DNA from: Chitinophagales bacterium | GTDB taxonomy: Bacteria > Bacteroidota > Bacteroidia > Chitinophagales > Chitinophagaceae | Assembly (NCBI GenBank): GCA_021323755.1 | Contig: JAJPKJ010000064.1 | Coordinates: 53,022 to 117,021 of the forward strand | Reading direction: 5' to 3' | DNA length: 64,000 nt | Part shown: positions 56,082 through 64,000 of the stretch, piece by piece | Layout: each line of letters starts with the position of its first letter | How positions within the stretch are numbered: the first letter of the stretch is position 1 | Notes under the pieces: generated by a model | Database searches by the model: none | Told to the model about the DNA's origin: nothing | Seen by the model: only the letters and a program-made list of their open reading frames with translations | Translations under genes and position numbers: made by a program

Positions 56082-57077
56082 ATGATAAATACTCAAAAGT
56101 CACCTGGCAGTAATTTGAATAAACCACTGTTTGGGTTTCACTTTGTCACGCTGATATTTTTATTGATCACCCTGCTAAACACCCCGTATTTGCAGGCACA
56201 GGACAATTCAGAAAGTAATGACAATAAAAAGATAATTCAGCTTAATCCAGATCAGCTTAAAGCGTTTGAAGGTTATTTTCAAAACTCACAGAACAAGGAC
56301 ATGGTTGTTCAATTTACTGCAAGGGAAAATTCATTAAACGCCAAATTATCCTGGAACGATGCGCAGATTAAGCTTTTCCCTGATTCCGCATTTGAGTTTT
56401 TTTCAAAAGAAGGTGAACCTATAACGATCCAATTCGGTAAAGGGAAAAATGGAGTCATCGATCACTTTGCTATCCGCAATAATGGGTTGTGGACCAGAGT
56501 TGATAACTACAAACCTTTAGTGAGAACAGAAATCTCGCATACACCCGAACAATTAAAAGTCTTCGAAGGTGTTTATCAGTTGCAAAACCAAGATGACAGA
56601 TTCATTCAATTTTCTGAAAAAGACAATAAACTTATTTTAAAACAACAATGGGACGGAGAACAGGTGGAATTCGTACCCGATTCAGCTTTGAGTTTTTTTT
56701 CTAAACAACAAAAATTATTTACACTTCAATTTGTAAAAGGTGATGGAGGAAATATTGCAAAAGTGATCGCCTTCAGAAACGATGTTTGGATCAAACTAAA
56801 GAAAACACATCTTTCACCTGAACAATTAAAAATATTTGAAGGAAAATATCGGTTTAAAGATGATCAGGATGATATCATCCAGATAAAAGTCCAGGGAGAT
56901 AATTTGGTCGTAACACAACTGTGGGATGGAAAAGAAACAACTGTATACCAGCAAACCGAAAATTATTTTTATAATGAGGCTCAGTCTTACCCCGTTGCAT
57001 TTGCGAAAGATAAGGATGGATCCATCACTCAGGTGGTAGTTCTAGATGGTGATCTTTTTGAAAAGATAAAAAAGTAA
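56082..57077 (+). CDS. exported protein with three tandem DUF3471-like repeats
   Basis: The 331-residue protein has a signal peptide ending near LQA-Q (about 40) and three tandem units of about 89 residues (54-143, 153-241 and 243-331). Each starts NPDQLKAFEGYF or a variant and contains a Q-F-x-x-K-D-N-x-L-x-x-x-W-D-G core. The unit resembles the small DUF3471 domain found at the C terminus of some serine hydrolases and beta-lactamase-like proteins, here without a catalytic domain. The repeats differ in 50% or more of positions, so the duplication is old. Function is unknown. Confidence 0.72.
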   Translation: MINTQKSPGSNLNKPLFGFHFVTLIFLLITLLNTPYLQAQDNSESNDNKKIIQLNPDQLKAFEGYFQNSQNKDMVVQFTARENSLNAKLSWNDAQIKLFPDSAFEFFSKEGEPITIQFGKGKNGVIDHFAIRNNGLWTRVDNYKPLVRTEISHTPEQLKVFEGVYQLQNQDDRFIQFSEKDNKLILKQQWDGEQVEFVPDSALSFFSKQQKLFTLQFVKGDGGNIAKVIAFRNDVWIKLKKTHLSPEQLKIFEGKYRFKDDQDDIIQIKVQGDNLVVTQLWDGKETTVYQQTENYFYNEAQSYPVAFAKDKDGSITQVVVLDGDLFEKIKK

Positions 57078-57127
57078 ATTAGACTTCAAAAGAAAAATAT
57101 TGCAAATTGGGCTAAGCGTGAATTTCT

Positions 57128-57442
57128 TTAAGACCGAGCATACCATGGGTCTTGAATTGTGCACGTAAACCTTGCAAACTGCGTGGGATAATACCAACCT
57201 TTAAGTCCTCGGTGAAATTCAAAAACTTTCTTATCAATTAAAAGGACAATTCCGCCCTGTCTTACCCTGTTTTCATTTAAGTTAATGTTGACCCCATCAA
57301 AATAGATCTCACTTAATAATTTTGACCATCCAGGCAAAGGGAGTCTTAAGATTGCAAATGAAAATATCCTTTGTTTCCCATTTACATTTAACAGACACCA
57401 GTAAGTTGAATTTAACTGCATTTCCTTACCCCCGGAATTCAT
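57128..57442 (-). CDS. uncertain small protein
   Basis: A 104-codon frame on the minus strand encodes a product with a plausible core (RIFSFAILRLPLPGWSKLLS and RVRQGGIVLLIDKKVFEFH). It has no recognisable family, signal or neighbour support. It fills most of the 548-base gap between two plus-strand genes, where no other gene is visible. It may be a real orphan gene or a decayed remnant. A start further in, near 57421, is also possible. Confidence 0.35.
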   Translation of the reverse strand: MNSGGKEMQLNSTYWCLLNVNGKQRIFSFAILRLPLPGWSKLLSEIYFDGVNINLNENRVRQGGIVLLIDKKVFEFHRGLKGWYYPTQFARFTCTIQDPWYARS

Positions 57443-57625
57443 GCATCAACCATTTCAGTTCCGCAATATTTTATTTCTTTTTTCCTGTTCCGCATAGAAA
57501 AAGTTTGTTCAGCGATCATTCTCAATAGGGTTCAGGTCATCAGGATGAATGTCATCTTCAGTTATGATGCTTATCATTTTTGTTGATCCAGCTAAGAAAT
57601 AATTTTATCACCACAATTTTTTTCA

Positions 57626-58249
57626 ATGCAAAAGTACATTTATAGATTTGGGCAATATTCAGCATCAATCTCTTTTTTGGCAGCTCTTGCATATTGTATC
57701 GTACAAATATTGCAGGTGGCAGGGGTGATCGTTTATCCGCTAGATGATATACTCATTTACAGCTTTTCTCTTTGTATTGCTCCTCCTTTTTTACTCTCCA
57801 TTTTGGCGCTTCATTATAGTATTTCCGGAGAAAAAAAAATATGGAGTCATGGTGCACTCCTTTTTGCGCTCATGTATACAATTTTTGTAACCATTATGTA
57901 TACCGTTCAATTAGCGACGGTAATCCCTCAATCTATGCATGATAAGAGCCCGGGCGTTTTAACTGTTACTCCACATTCATTTTTTTGGACCCTTGATGCA
58001 TTGGGTTACATATCCATGGGCATTTCCACTTTATTTGCATCATTTGTATTTGAAAATAAAAGACCTCAAAGATTGATTAGAATATTTTTTATTGCGAATG
58101 CGGCAGTGGTGCCGCTGATTTCAATGGCATATTTTTACCCTCATTTTTCCGTTGCGTTGCTATTTATTGGCAGCCCGTGGATGATAACTGCGCCTGGTTC
58201 TATTTTACTACTTGCTCTTTTTTTCAAAAAACAAGGGTCCGGTGTTTGA
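57626..58249 (+). CDS. multi-spanning membrane protein
   Basis: The 207-residue protein has six or seven hydrophobic helices (for example SISFLAALAYCIVQILQVAG, then WMITAPGSILLLALFF near the C terminus) with short loops and few charged residues. No transporter or enzyme motif is visible, and I do not recognise the family. It stands between an uncertain gene and the convergent PfkB gene, so the neighbours do not help. Confidence 0.65.
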   Translation: MQKYIYRFGQYSASISFLAALAYCIVQILQVAGVIVYPLDDILIYSFSLCIAPPFLLSILALHYSISGEKKIWSHGALLFALMYTIFVTIMYTVQLATVIPQSMHDKSPGVLTVTPHSFFWTLDALGYISMGISTLFASFVFENKRPQRLIRIFFIANAAVVPLISMAYFYPHFSVALLFIGSPWMITAPGSILLLALFFKKQGSGV

Positions 58250-58314
58250 TGCCTACCCTGCGCGTATGATTTTGTGAAATCTTGCCCATAAACTGATATA
58301 CTTGCTTTACAATT

Positions 58315-59262
58315 TTATAAATTTACTTTCAAAGTCTTTTCAGAAATAATATAGTATATCCTTTCTACATCTTCCAATTTGCATAATGAAGTTCCTACAT
58401 TTAAAGTGGCAGCGGTTCCACAAGCTACGCCGTATTGTGCCGCCTCATATAGTGTCTTTCCTCTCGATAAACTCAGCACAACACCGGCAACCAGGGAATC
58501 CCCGGCACCGACAGTGCTTTTAACATTTACAGTAGGTGGAATTATTTTCTCCATGCCACTTTTATTTACGAGTACAGCGCCTGCCGCCCCTAAAGAAACA
58601 AGAATAGCTTCGCAGTGCGAGCTGCTGATTACCCGGTTAGCCAGATCGCTTACCGTTTCATTATCATAATCGCTTTTTCCAAATAATGCATTTAATTCTG
58701 TTAGGCTTGGTTTTATTAGAAAGACTCCTTCGTCAATAGCAAGCTGCAAAGCTTCGCCAGAAGTATCGACAATAAATTTTGCATTTTTCTTTTTCGCTAT
58801 AAAGGCAATCCTTGCATAAAAATCTGTTGGTATACCAGGTGATAAACTGCCACTCCCAACGATGAATTCAATGTTTTGAATTTTTTCAATTTTTTGCAAT
58901 AATTTTTTCCATTCAAATTCAGTGATGACCGGTCCGGGCATTCCAAAACGATATTGAAGGTTTGTGGAGTCATCTGCAATAATCAAATTTTCCCGGGTAT
59001 GATCCCGAATTTCCACCACGTCTGATTCTATGCCTTCCTTGGTTAATAATTCTTCATAGAATTTTCCGGCATATCCGCCTGCGAAATAAATTGCGGTAGC
59101 ATTCCCTTTTAATTTTTTGATCGCCCTTGCAACATTAACACCGCCGCCTCCCGGTTCAAAAACCGGACGTGAGCATTTCATTTTTTTTTCGGGTGTGATT
59201 GAACTAACAGATGAACTTTTGTCAATCGCCGGATTTGGCGTAATCGTAATAATCGCAGGCAT
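58315..59262 (-). CDS. PfkB-family sugar kinase, phosphofructokinase type
   Basis: The ATG at 59262 (PAIITITPNPAIDKS) is the usual start for this branch, so the upstream residues are dropped, giving 315 residues. Motifs are the N-terminal FEPGGGGVNVARAIKKL and the C-terminal anion hole with catalytic aspartate TVGAGDSLVAGVVLSL. The N-terminal TPNPAID and GGGGVNVARA motifs are typical of the 1-phosphofructokinase / tagatose-6-phosphate kinase / phosphofructokinase II branch. PfkB genes of this type are found with universal stress proteins in low-oxygen gene groups. Here the stress-type genes lie 1-3 kb away on the same strand. No fructose PTS gene is present. Confidence 0.85.
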   Translation of the reverse strand: MPAIITITPNPAIDKSSSVSSITPEKKMKCSRPVFEPGGGGVNVARAIKKLKGNATAIYFAGGYAGKFYEELLTKEGIESDVVEIRDHTRENLIIADDSTNLQYRFGMPGPVITEFEWKKLLQKIEKIQNIEFIVGSGSLSPGIPTDFYARIAFIAKKKNAKFIVDTSGEALQLAIDEGVFLIKPSLTELNALFGKSDYDNETVSDLANRVISSSHCEAILVSLGAAGAVLVNKSGMEKIIPPTVNVKSTVGAGDSLVAGVVLSLSRGKTLYEAAQYGVACGTAATLNVGTSLCKLEDVERIYYIISEKTLKVNL

Positions 59263-59414
59263 AAGAACTAAATTATTTTTTTGAAGAAAAATTACAATCT
59301 GGTGTTCGTTGTATTTAAGGGATAAAAATATTTTTCTCATTTAAATAGATTTATGACCATTATCAGATAATGAAATGACTTTTTTCATTAATTACGATAG
59401 AATGTGCTTTTATA

Positions 59415-59445
59415 TTTGTTCGTCAGACTGAGAATTTTATTCTTG
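59415..59445 (+). promoter_or_regulatory. candidate promoter for a small RNA
   Basis: A TTTG (59415-59418) lies 19 bases before TATTCTTG (59438-59445). The Bacteroidota primary sigma consensus is TTTG or TTG, then 19-21 bases, then TAnnTTTG, so the -7 box has one mismatch. Transcription would start near 59452 and run into the terminator-like hairpin at 59504-59534. Confidence 0.4.
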
Positions 59446-59451
59446 TTTTCT

Positions 59452-59534
59452 GAAAAGATTATAGTAGAAAATATTGCTTAACCGCACAACGCTACTTTAT
59501 CTCGGAACCGGCGACCGCCGGTTCCATTTGTTTT
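59452..59534 (+). ncRNA. candidate small RNA of about 83 nt
   Basis: The interval between the candidate promoter and the strong hairpin with a T-rich tail carries no obvious protein-coding signal and would make a short transcript. The 59263-59687 spacer contains no convincing gene, so this is the simplest explanation of a plus-strand terminator there. The alternative is that the hairpin belongs to the opposite strand as the 3' end of the DUF998 gene, though that side has no T-tract. Confidence 0.38.
59504..59534 (+). terminator. strong intrinsic terminator hairpin
   Basis: GGAACCGGC (59504-59512) and GCCGGTTCC (59517-59525) form a perfect nine-pair stem with a four-base loop GACC. ATTTGTTTT follows. 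This is the clearest stem plus T-tract seen in the window. It points to plus-strand termination, although no plus-strand gene precedes it closely. Confidence 0.7.
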
Positions 59535-59687
59535 AGAGATACCATGAGATCCGCATCAATTAATTCTATGAGAGGCTGTCCTCAGCTGAAGCTTACAATT
59601 GTCTGTAGAGATAATCCGCATTTTTTAACGTTAATGGCTATCCCGAGAGGTTGCCCGCGTGAGATTATTTGCGCATGGTGTTGTTTA

Positions 59688-60368
59688 TTACAATCTGATT
59701 TTTCTTTGTTGTCGTTTGTTGCCTGCAATAGTCAATGGTCCGGAATGCATCTGTTTACGAAGAAGCAGAATGGCGAGGATAATTATCCAAAACAGAAAAA
59801 CGCCGATATCAATGCGCTCCCAAACGCCTGCATACGGCGTGGGTAGGTTTGCCCTAATATTGGGAGCATCCATTCCGGTTAAGATACCAAATAGAAAGAG
59901 TGCAAGAATCGTGAAAATAGAATAGAGACGGAACTGTTTTCCCAAGGCTATTGCGCCAAATGCAATCGAAATAGTCATTAAAAGAACAGTGGTCATAGTC
60001 AAGGCCAGATGCAACTTATCCGTCAGCATTTCCCCTTTTGATGCAAGAAATTCACGTTGATGCATCGGAACAAACGGCCAGATTAAGCTGATTACTCCAT
60101 AGACAATGATTAGATTTCCTGCAGCCCGTAAGGAACGATTTCGATTTGCAGATCGCCTGACGCCGCACCCGAACGCGATAACAAGAACTGTATATAGGTT
60201 ACCTAACCAGACCCATAGAGTCCTGGTCGGGGCACCAACGGCAGAGAGTTCACTGACTGTTTGAGAAGCGGAGCTATAATTATTGAACTGGAAGGGTACT
60301 ACAATATTCATTGCGATGTAGAGAAGTGAAGAAATTATACCGCAGATAAGTAAAATCTTTCGACTCAT
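59688..60368 (-). CDS. DUF998-family membrane protein
   Basis: The 226-residue protein has six hydrophobic helices and the DUF998 signature after the first helix, NNYSSASQTVSELSAVGAPT. Later helices carry SIFTILALFLFGILTG. The family is of unknown function. The gene looks higher in GC than its neighbours, with many GC-rich codons, so recent transfer is possible. The next gene on the same strand, a zinc ribbon protein, lies upstream, with a 69-base gap. Confidence 0.78.
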   Translation of the reverse strand: MSRKILLICGIISSLLYIAMNIVVPFQFNNYSSASQTVSELSAVGAPTRTLWVWLGNLYTVLVIAFGCGVRRSANRNRSLRAAGNLIIVYGVISLIWPFVPMHQREFLASKGEMLTDKLHLALTMTTVLLMTISIAFGAIALGKQFRLYSIFTILALFLFGILTGMDAPNIRANLPTPYAGVWERIDIGVFLFWIIILAILLLRKQMHSGPLTIAGNKRQQRKIRL

Positions 60369-60437
60369 TTAATTTTTTTTAAATGGTGTTAATGAGACCT
60401 TTCGGCATCATTATTTCCACACGATCTCAGGATTTTA

Positions 60438-60731
60438 TTATTTCTCTTTATTTTTCCATCGTTTCAAACCCGGAAGCATATGGAGTGAATTTTGTAATAT
60501 CGCCTCTGGTATTTCTCTTTTTTGCATTTGGTCAGTTATAACCGATCTCATTTCTGCGAGAGTCATTTCGGGATTTATGAACATTCCGCGCTGGTAGCAA
60601 TATTTGCAATAATCGTCACTGTGAGATCCATCTTTTTCCGTACCTCTATCAATTTCATTATCGATAGGCATGGTACAGCTTTGACAAAACATTTTTGGTT
60701 GCATATTTGGGATTTTTATTTGTAGAATCAT
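60438..60731 (-). CDS. zinc-ribbon protein
   Basis: The 97-residue protein has four cysteines in two CxxC pairs: MFCQSCTMPID and YCKYCYQRG. This matches the putative zinc-ribbon family PF12674. The remaining C-terminal half is helical. The ATG at 60731 overlaps the stop of the universal stress protein gene by four bases (ATGA), indicating translational coupling. An internal start at 60704 would give a shorter product that still keeps the ribbon. Confidence 0.82.
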   Translation of the reverse strand: MILQIKIPNMQPKMFCQSCTMPIDNEIDRGTEKDGSHSDDYCKYCYQRGMFINPEMTLAEMRSVITDQMQKREIPEAILQNSLHMLPGLKRWKNKEK

Positions 60732-61558
60732 GGTTCATGTATAGACATTATTGGTGTGTTGGCATGCAGCACGATGCGCCTTGCATGGCTGTGCTTGAAA
60801 ATTTTAAATAATAAATCGTGGTTTTGAGGGACGATGATCAATAAATCAAGGTCATTTCTTTGCGCGTATGCGATTATTTTTTCATCAACCATTTCGGATT
60901 TTATAAAATCGTATTTCGGGTCTAACCCTTCGAACATTTTCCGCATCCATCCGGATTGTTCATTAATATATGCATCAAATAAAAGAGACGATTTATGACT
61001 CACAAAGAGTATATGCAATTCGGCATGAAATGTTGTTACAATATTTCTTATTTCATCAACGGTCTCATTGTTGAATATTTCTTTGAAGTCACAAGCAAAG
61101 CCTACTTTTCTGAAACCCTCGAATCTTGCACCAGGAGGAACAATAAATATCGGCCAGTTAGACTTTTTCATGGATGCAATTGTTCTTCCTCCAAATAAAA
61201 ATCGCTCAAATGAATTGCCGGATTCAGATCCCATTACAATAGCATAAGTATTTACCGAATTACAAAAAGCTTCGATTGTTTGAGTTACGCTCCCTTCAAT
61301 AAGCTCTGAACTGATCGTAACTTCCCTGTTTGTTCTGGCAGCGATTATTTTTTTTAATTCATTCATTTTTTCTTCAGCATCGGAAATTATTTTCTTGATA
61401 CCATTTGGTTGAACCGCAATTTCTGCAGCACTTACCGGAATTTTATATACATGAATTATGGAAAGCCCTGCTTTCATTGCCAGAGCCATATCTGCGGCAT
61501 AAATAGCAGCATTCATTGAATTCGTTGAAAAGTTCGTCGGGGCAACAATTAGTTTCAT
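60728..61558 (-). CDS. universal stress protein, tandem UspA domains
   Basis: The 276-residue protein consists of two UspA-type domains. The first (about 1-145) begins KLIVAPTNFSTNSMNAAIYA and ends GNSFERFLFGGRTIASMKKS, an ATP-binding-like glycine segment. The second (about 150-276) ends FKHSHARRIVLHANTPIMSI. Tandem Usp proteins act in growth arrest or energy stress. It lies between a BaeRF-type gene 17 bases away and the coupled zinc ribbon gene, all on the minus strand. Confidence 0.9.
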   Translation of the reverse strand: MKLIVAPTNFSTNSMNAAIYAADMALAMKAGLSIIHVYKIPVSAAEIAVQPNGIKKIISDAEEKMNELKKIIAARTNREVTISSELIEGSVTQTIEAFCNSVNTYAIVMGSESGNSFERFLFGGRTIASMKKSNWPIFIVPPGARFEGFRKVGFACDFKEIFNNETVDEIRNIVTTFHAELHILFVSHKSSLLFDAYINEQSGWMRKMFEGLDPKYDFIKSEMVDEKIIAYAQRNDLDLLIIVPQNHDLLFKIFKHSHARRIVLHANTPIMSIHEP

Positions 61559-61575
61559 GAAATTTCCATTTCTGA

Positions 61576-62661
61576 TTAATAATATTTTATTAAGGCTATG
61601 TGATCATAGTCTTTTAATTGACCATTATCAACAAATTCCACATCGCCTCCATACTCTAATACTTTTTCAATTACGGACCCCACCATATCATTTATATAAA
61701 AGAAATGATCAGATTCATTCTTTTCTTTTTCTTCACCACCTGCTACTTTAATCGGGTAACTAAAATCCTTTTCCAGAACAAGCAAGCGACTGTTTTTGTG
61801 TATAGCTGCTTCTAACACTTCTTTTATTCCACTGGCGAGTTTATGCTCACCGTTCGCTTTTTCAATTTGTTTGGAAAGAGTAACTTGTTTTATTCTATTC
61901 CAATCCACTATATTGGGCTCAATGATTTTGGCAATCTCAGATTCTGTCAAATCTTCATGCCCACCATGCGCGTACTCGATAATTGCTGATTGATTTTTTG
62001 TTATTTTTTTAAAATGCCCAAGAATTTTTTCACTCCCGATTACGAAAACGGGTAATGGGAACGCGTTGTGGATAATTGTAAGCCCGTCATCCATCTGATG
62101 TAGAAATTTCTCAAGTAAAATTTCTTTATGTTTTTTGGGATCATCAAAATGCGGAACTCTCTCGGGCATGTCTCTTTCATATGAATAAATATTATCGGCG
62201 ACATTCGTTTTAATGACCTGAATTGTTTTATTGCTGGCTAGATATATTTTTGAACGCTTGCCGGTTAAATGCAAAATGAGATATTCTCTGCTTTGATTTT
62301 TGTTGTCTATCAAATCCCGTATTTCAAAGCTATCATCAATAATTATTCTTTCTTTAATAAATATATCCAGGTAATAAACTTTTTCAATTTCAGGAGATAT
62401 AAATATGGCAATGCTTTTTTTGTGTGTATCGAAATTTAGATGGGCTAAAATATGCTGCAACTTCTTTACCACTTCAATCGCTTTTTCAGCACTAAAGTTT
62501 GTAAGTAATTCCTTTTCGATTTTTCCCGCAATTGTCTTTAATTTATGATCCAATTCATGTTTTAATGACATTTTAGGTTCAAAGGGCAAAAGTATTGATA
62601 TTGCAGGTCCAGTAATTTCATGTATCATTTTCATTTCTTCGACAGGTGATATCTTTTCCAT
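61576..62661 (-). CDS. BaeRF-type (archaeo-eukaryotic release factor-like) protein
   Basis: The ATG at 62661 gives 361 residues (MEKISPVEEMKMIHE). The protein has an eRF1/Pelota-like mixed fold: KKSIAIFISPEIEKVYYLDI, LILHLTGKRSKIYLASNKT and DHFFYINDMVGSVIEKVLEY. It ends with a short domain of the kind seen in BaeRF family 3. These families are linked by position to stress and ribosome-rescue functions, but no activity is established. It is grouped with the universal stress protein gene, 17 bases away. Confidence 0.72.
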   Translation of the reverse strand: MEKISPVEEMKMIHEITGPAISILLPFEPKMSLKHELDHKLKTIAGKIEKELLTNFSAEKAIEVVKKLQHILAHLNFDTHKKSIAIFISPEIEKVYYLDIFIKERIIIDDSFEIRDLIDNKNQSREYLILHLTGKRSKIYLASNKTIQVIKTNVADNIYSYERDMPERVPHFDDPKKHKEILLEKFLHQMDDGLTIIHNAFPLPVFVIGSEKILGHFKKITKNQSAIIEYAHGGHEDLTESEIAKIIEPNIVDWNRIKQVTLSKQIEKANGEHKLASGIKEVLEAAIHKNSRLLVLEKDFSYPIKVAGGEEKEKNESDHFFYINDMVGSVIEKVLEYGGDVEFVDNGQLKDYDHIALIKYY

Positions 62662-62841
62662 AAATATTTTTTGTATGATTAAAGATATGACCGAAGGGAA
62701 GGTTAGGAAATGACTGATGTCAATGGGAATGTTGATTCTACTCACTGGCAATTTTTACCAATTATTGTTTGATCCAACTATTGGTTTTTCGAAGTGGAAA
62801 TTTCCCCTTATTTGGCTTTTGAATAAGTCAACGCTGGCTTC

Positions 62842-62991
62842 TTATGAATTTGATTTTTTGCCAGTTCGTTTAGTTTCTTTATGAAATCTATCAAGTGTAT
62901 CTCTTAATGAATCATGCTCTTCGTGTGAGGTATTTCGTGGAGACGTGTGCGCTGAGTAATCAGCAGGTATTTTTGCGGCAATTAATTTCAT
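62842..62991 (-). CDS. small basic 49-residue protein
   Basis: A frame from ATG at 62991 to TAA at 62842 encodes a 49-residue protein (MKLIAAKIPADYSAHTSPRN at its start). The C-terminal part is highly charged (HDSLRDTLDRFHKETKRTGK) and could form one amphipathic helix. Composition is protein-like and the frame has no competing gene. It is on the same strand upstream of the BaeRF and Usp genes, so a stress role is possible. No family is recognised, and it could still be a chance frame. Confidence 0.45.
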   Translation of the reverse strand: MKLIAAKIPADYSAHTSPRNTSHEEHDSLRDTLDRFHKETKRTGKKSNS

Positions 62992-63111
62992 CTTTTAAAA
63001 TGAATCTCAATTACTATCCTAATTTTTCTATGCATTTGGAAATGTAAAACGATTTGCCAATTTTAATGCCTGATCAGCATGCTAAAGCATTTTCAATTGT
63101 TTGCAATATTA

Positions 63112-63852
63112 TTATTTGAAATGCATTCCGATACCGGAAGAAAGACTGAATGAAGTTGTTTTCACAGGATCCCCTGCCGTATATGAGGAATTATCCTGCA
63201 TTATTAATTTGCCAAAATTACCTGATACCGGCAGCGCAAAACTCATGCAATTAGCCAGGTAGAATTTCTTACTGATGTCTATGTTTAGTATTAATTCAAG
63301 ACCAACTGTCCATACTATATTTTTTTGAAATGAAATTATGCCAAAATGGTTTGTCGTTACGGTATTCATCTCCATACCTATCGGCATTGTTATTCCTGTC
63401 CACAAGCCGCTAATAAAATGGACAGTGCTTGTACTGGGACCGGAGAGGGAACTATAATCCATAAGCGCGTGCACTTTCGTCGTTATTATCTGTGCATTAG
63501 CCAACAAATACTGTTCATCATCCTGAACATTTGGTGGATTACTCAATGCCATTTTCATTGAATAATAATTTGCGCTAAACTGGAATCTAAATCCTTTATT
63601 GTTATCCAATCCTATTGCTAATTCTATAGGCAACTGATTTTTAAAATAGGCGGCATAGTGTTTTGATGAATCAAGGGGTTTATTCTCAAACCCTTGTTTA
63701 AGTTGCGCTGAATAAGGATAAGCGTTGAGCGTTGCCTGCCATCCGGCATGCAATTCACCATACCAATTCAGCCCATTTTTATTTTGTGAAAGACAGGTTG
63801 TTGACAAAAACAACAGTAGCATTAAAAATGTGCCTGAAAAACTATTTTTCAT
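63112..63852 (-). CDS. exported beta-rich hypothetical protein
   Basis: The ATG at 63852 gives a signal peptide (KNSFSGTFLMLLLFLSTTCLS). The 246-residue product has alternating strands and glycines (FRFQFSANYYSMKMALS and ILNIDISKKFYLANCMSFAL). It ends with SFSLSSGIGMHFK, a typical barrel-like pattern. It may be a small outer-membrane protein. No family name is certain. Starts upstream of 63852 would put residues before the signal. Confidence 0.62.
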   Translation of the reverse strand: MKNSFSGTFLMLLLFLSTTCLSQNKNGLNWYGELHAGWQATLNAYPYSAQLKQGFENKPLDSSKHYAAYFKNQLPIELAIGLDNNKGFRFQFSANYYSMKMALSNPPNVQDDEQYLLANAQIITTKVHALMDYSSLSGPSTSTVHFISGLWTGITMPIGMEMNTVTTNHFGIISFQKNIVWTVGLELILNIDISKKFYLANCMSFALPVSGNFGKLIMQDNSSYTAGDPVKTTSFSLSSGIGMHFK

Positions 63853-64000
63853 GTAATGTAGATTCATCTCGAAATTATCAACCTGCAAAGGCATATTTGC
63901 TGATAGGCGTCATCAAATAAGATGATAATGGTTTCGTCTCAACTACGGTCAAAAATCAATGTGAAAGCTGAAGTAAATTATTTTTATAACTTAGTATTGC

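Noticed and set aside
59544..59846. 100-residue plus-strand frame
   Set aside because: It overlaps the DUF998 gene on the opposite strand and its composition (C-rich, no family) is that of a shadow frame.

Overview
The window is chromosomal DNA from a member of the Bacteroidota, most likely a Chitinophagaceae-type soil or sediment organism. The evidence is an AT-rich composition, almost no Shine-Dalgarno sequences, type IX secretion (Por) C-terminal domains, TonB receptors with a carboxypeptidase-like N-terminal domain, Bacteroidota-restricted families (split DUF4331, DUF6515, the CcmD-like protein) and a dTDP-rhamnose/UDP-xylose cluster. I saw no rRNA, tRNA, CRISPR array, IS element or prophage.

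Layout. 0-4 kb, minus strand: glutamate dehydrogenase and cytochrome c maturation genes (ccmB, a small lipoprotein, ccmC, a CcmD-like protein). A possible structured RNA lies beside gdhA at 127-264. 4-7 kb: thymidine kinase, a Bacteroidota hypothetical and Kdo transferase. 7-13.4 kb, plus strand: a nucleotide-sugar operon (UDP-glucose dehydrogenase, UDP-xylose synthase, a UDP-HexNAc dehydrogenase, then rfbB, rfbC, rfbD) feeding envelope polysaccharide synthesis. rfbD has no ATG in the right frame. 13.4-22.4 kb: secreted proteins, a B12-type radical SAM enzyme and a large M43 metalloprotease exported by type IX secretion.

22.5-30.3 kb: a complete threonine operon (thrA-thrB-thrC, minus strand), divergent from PEP carboxylase, which supplies its oxaloacetate. 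The thrA leader encodes an 11-residue peptide with six threonines and one isoleucine. It overlaps two mutually exclusive RNA helices, so it looks like ribosome-mediated attenuation as in the enterobacterial thr operon. I consider this the best regulatory discovery in the window.

30.4-36.6 kb: a probable metal-handling locus. It holds a HupE/UreJ-like permease, a TonB receptor, a small His-rich membrane protein, and a DUF4331 protein split into two separately exported halves. 36.7-46.4 kb: a giant AsmA-like envelope protein, NDH-2, and a pectin/uronate module (kduI, GH105-DUF4861, hexuronate-type MFS). 46.5-53.7 kb: an ABC exporter, a PLD-family protein, an HD-domain protein fused to a Pycsar-type membrane effector domain, a PafA-type phosphatase and a CotH-like secreted protein.

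53.8-57 kb: ApbE-DUF2271 with a PepSY membrane protein (extracytosolic flavin chemistry) and a protein with three tandem repeats. 58.3-63.9 kb: PfkB kinase, a candidate small RNA with a strong terminator, a DUF998 protein of different base composition, and a stress-type group (zinc ribbon, universal stress protein, BaeRF-type protein, an unlisted 49-residue protein). All names come from reading the translated sequences; no database search was possible.
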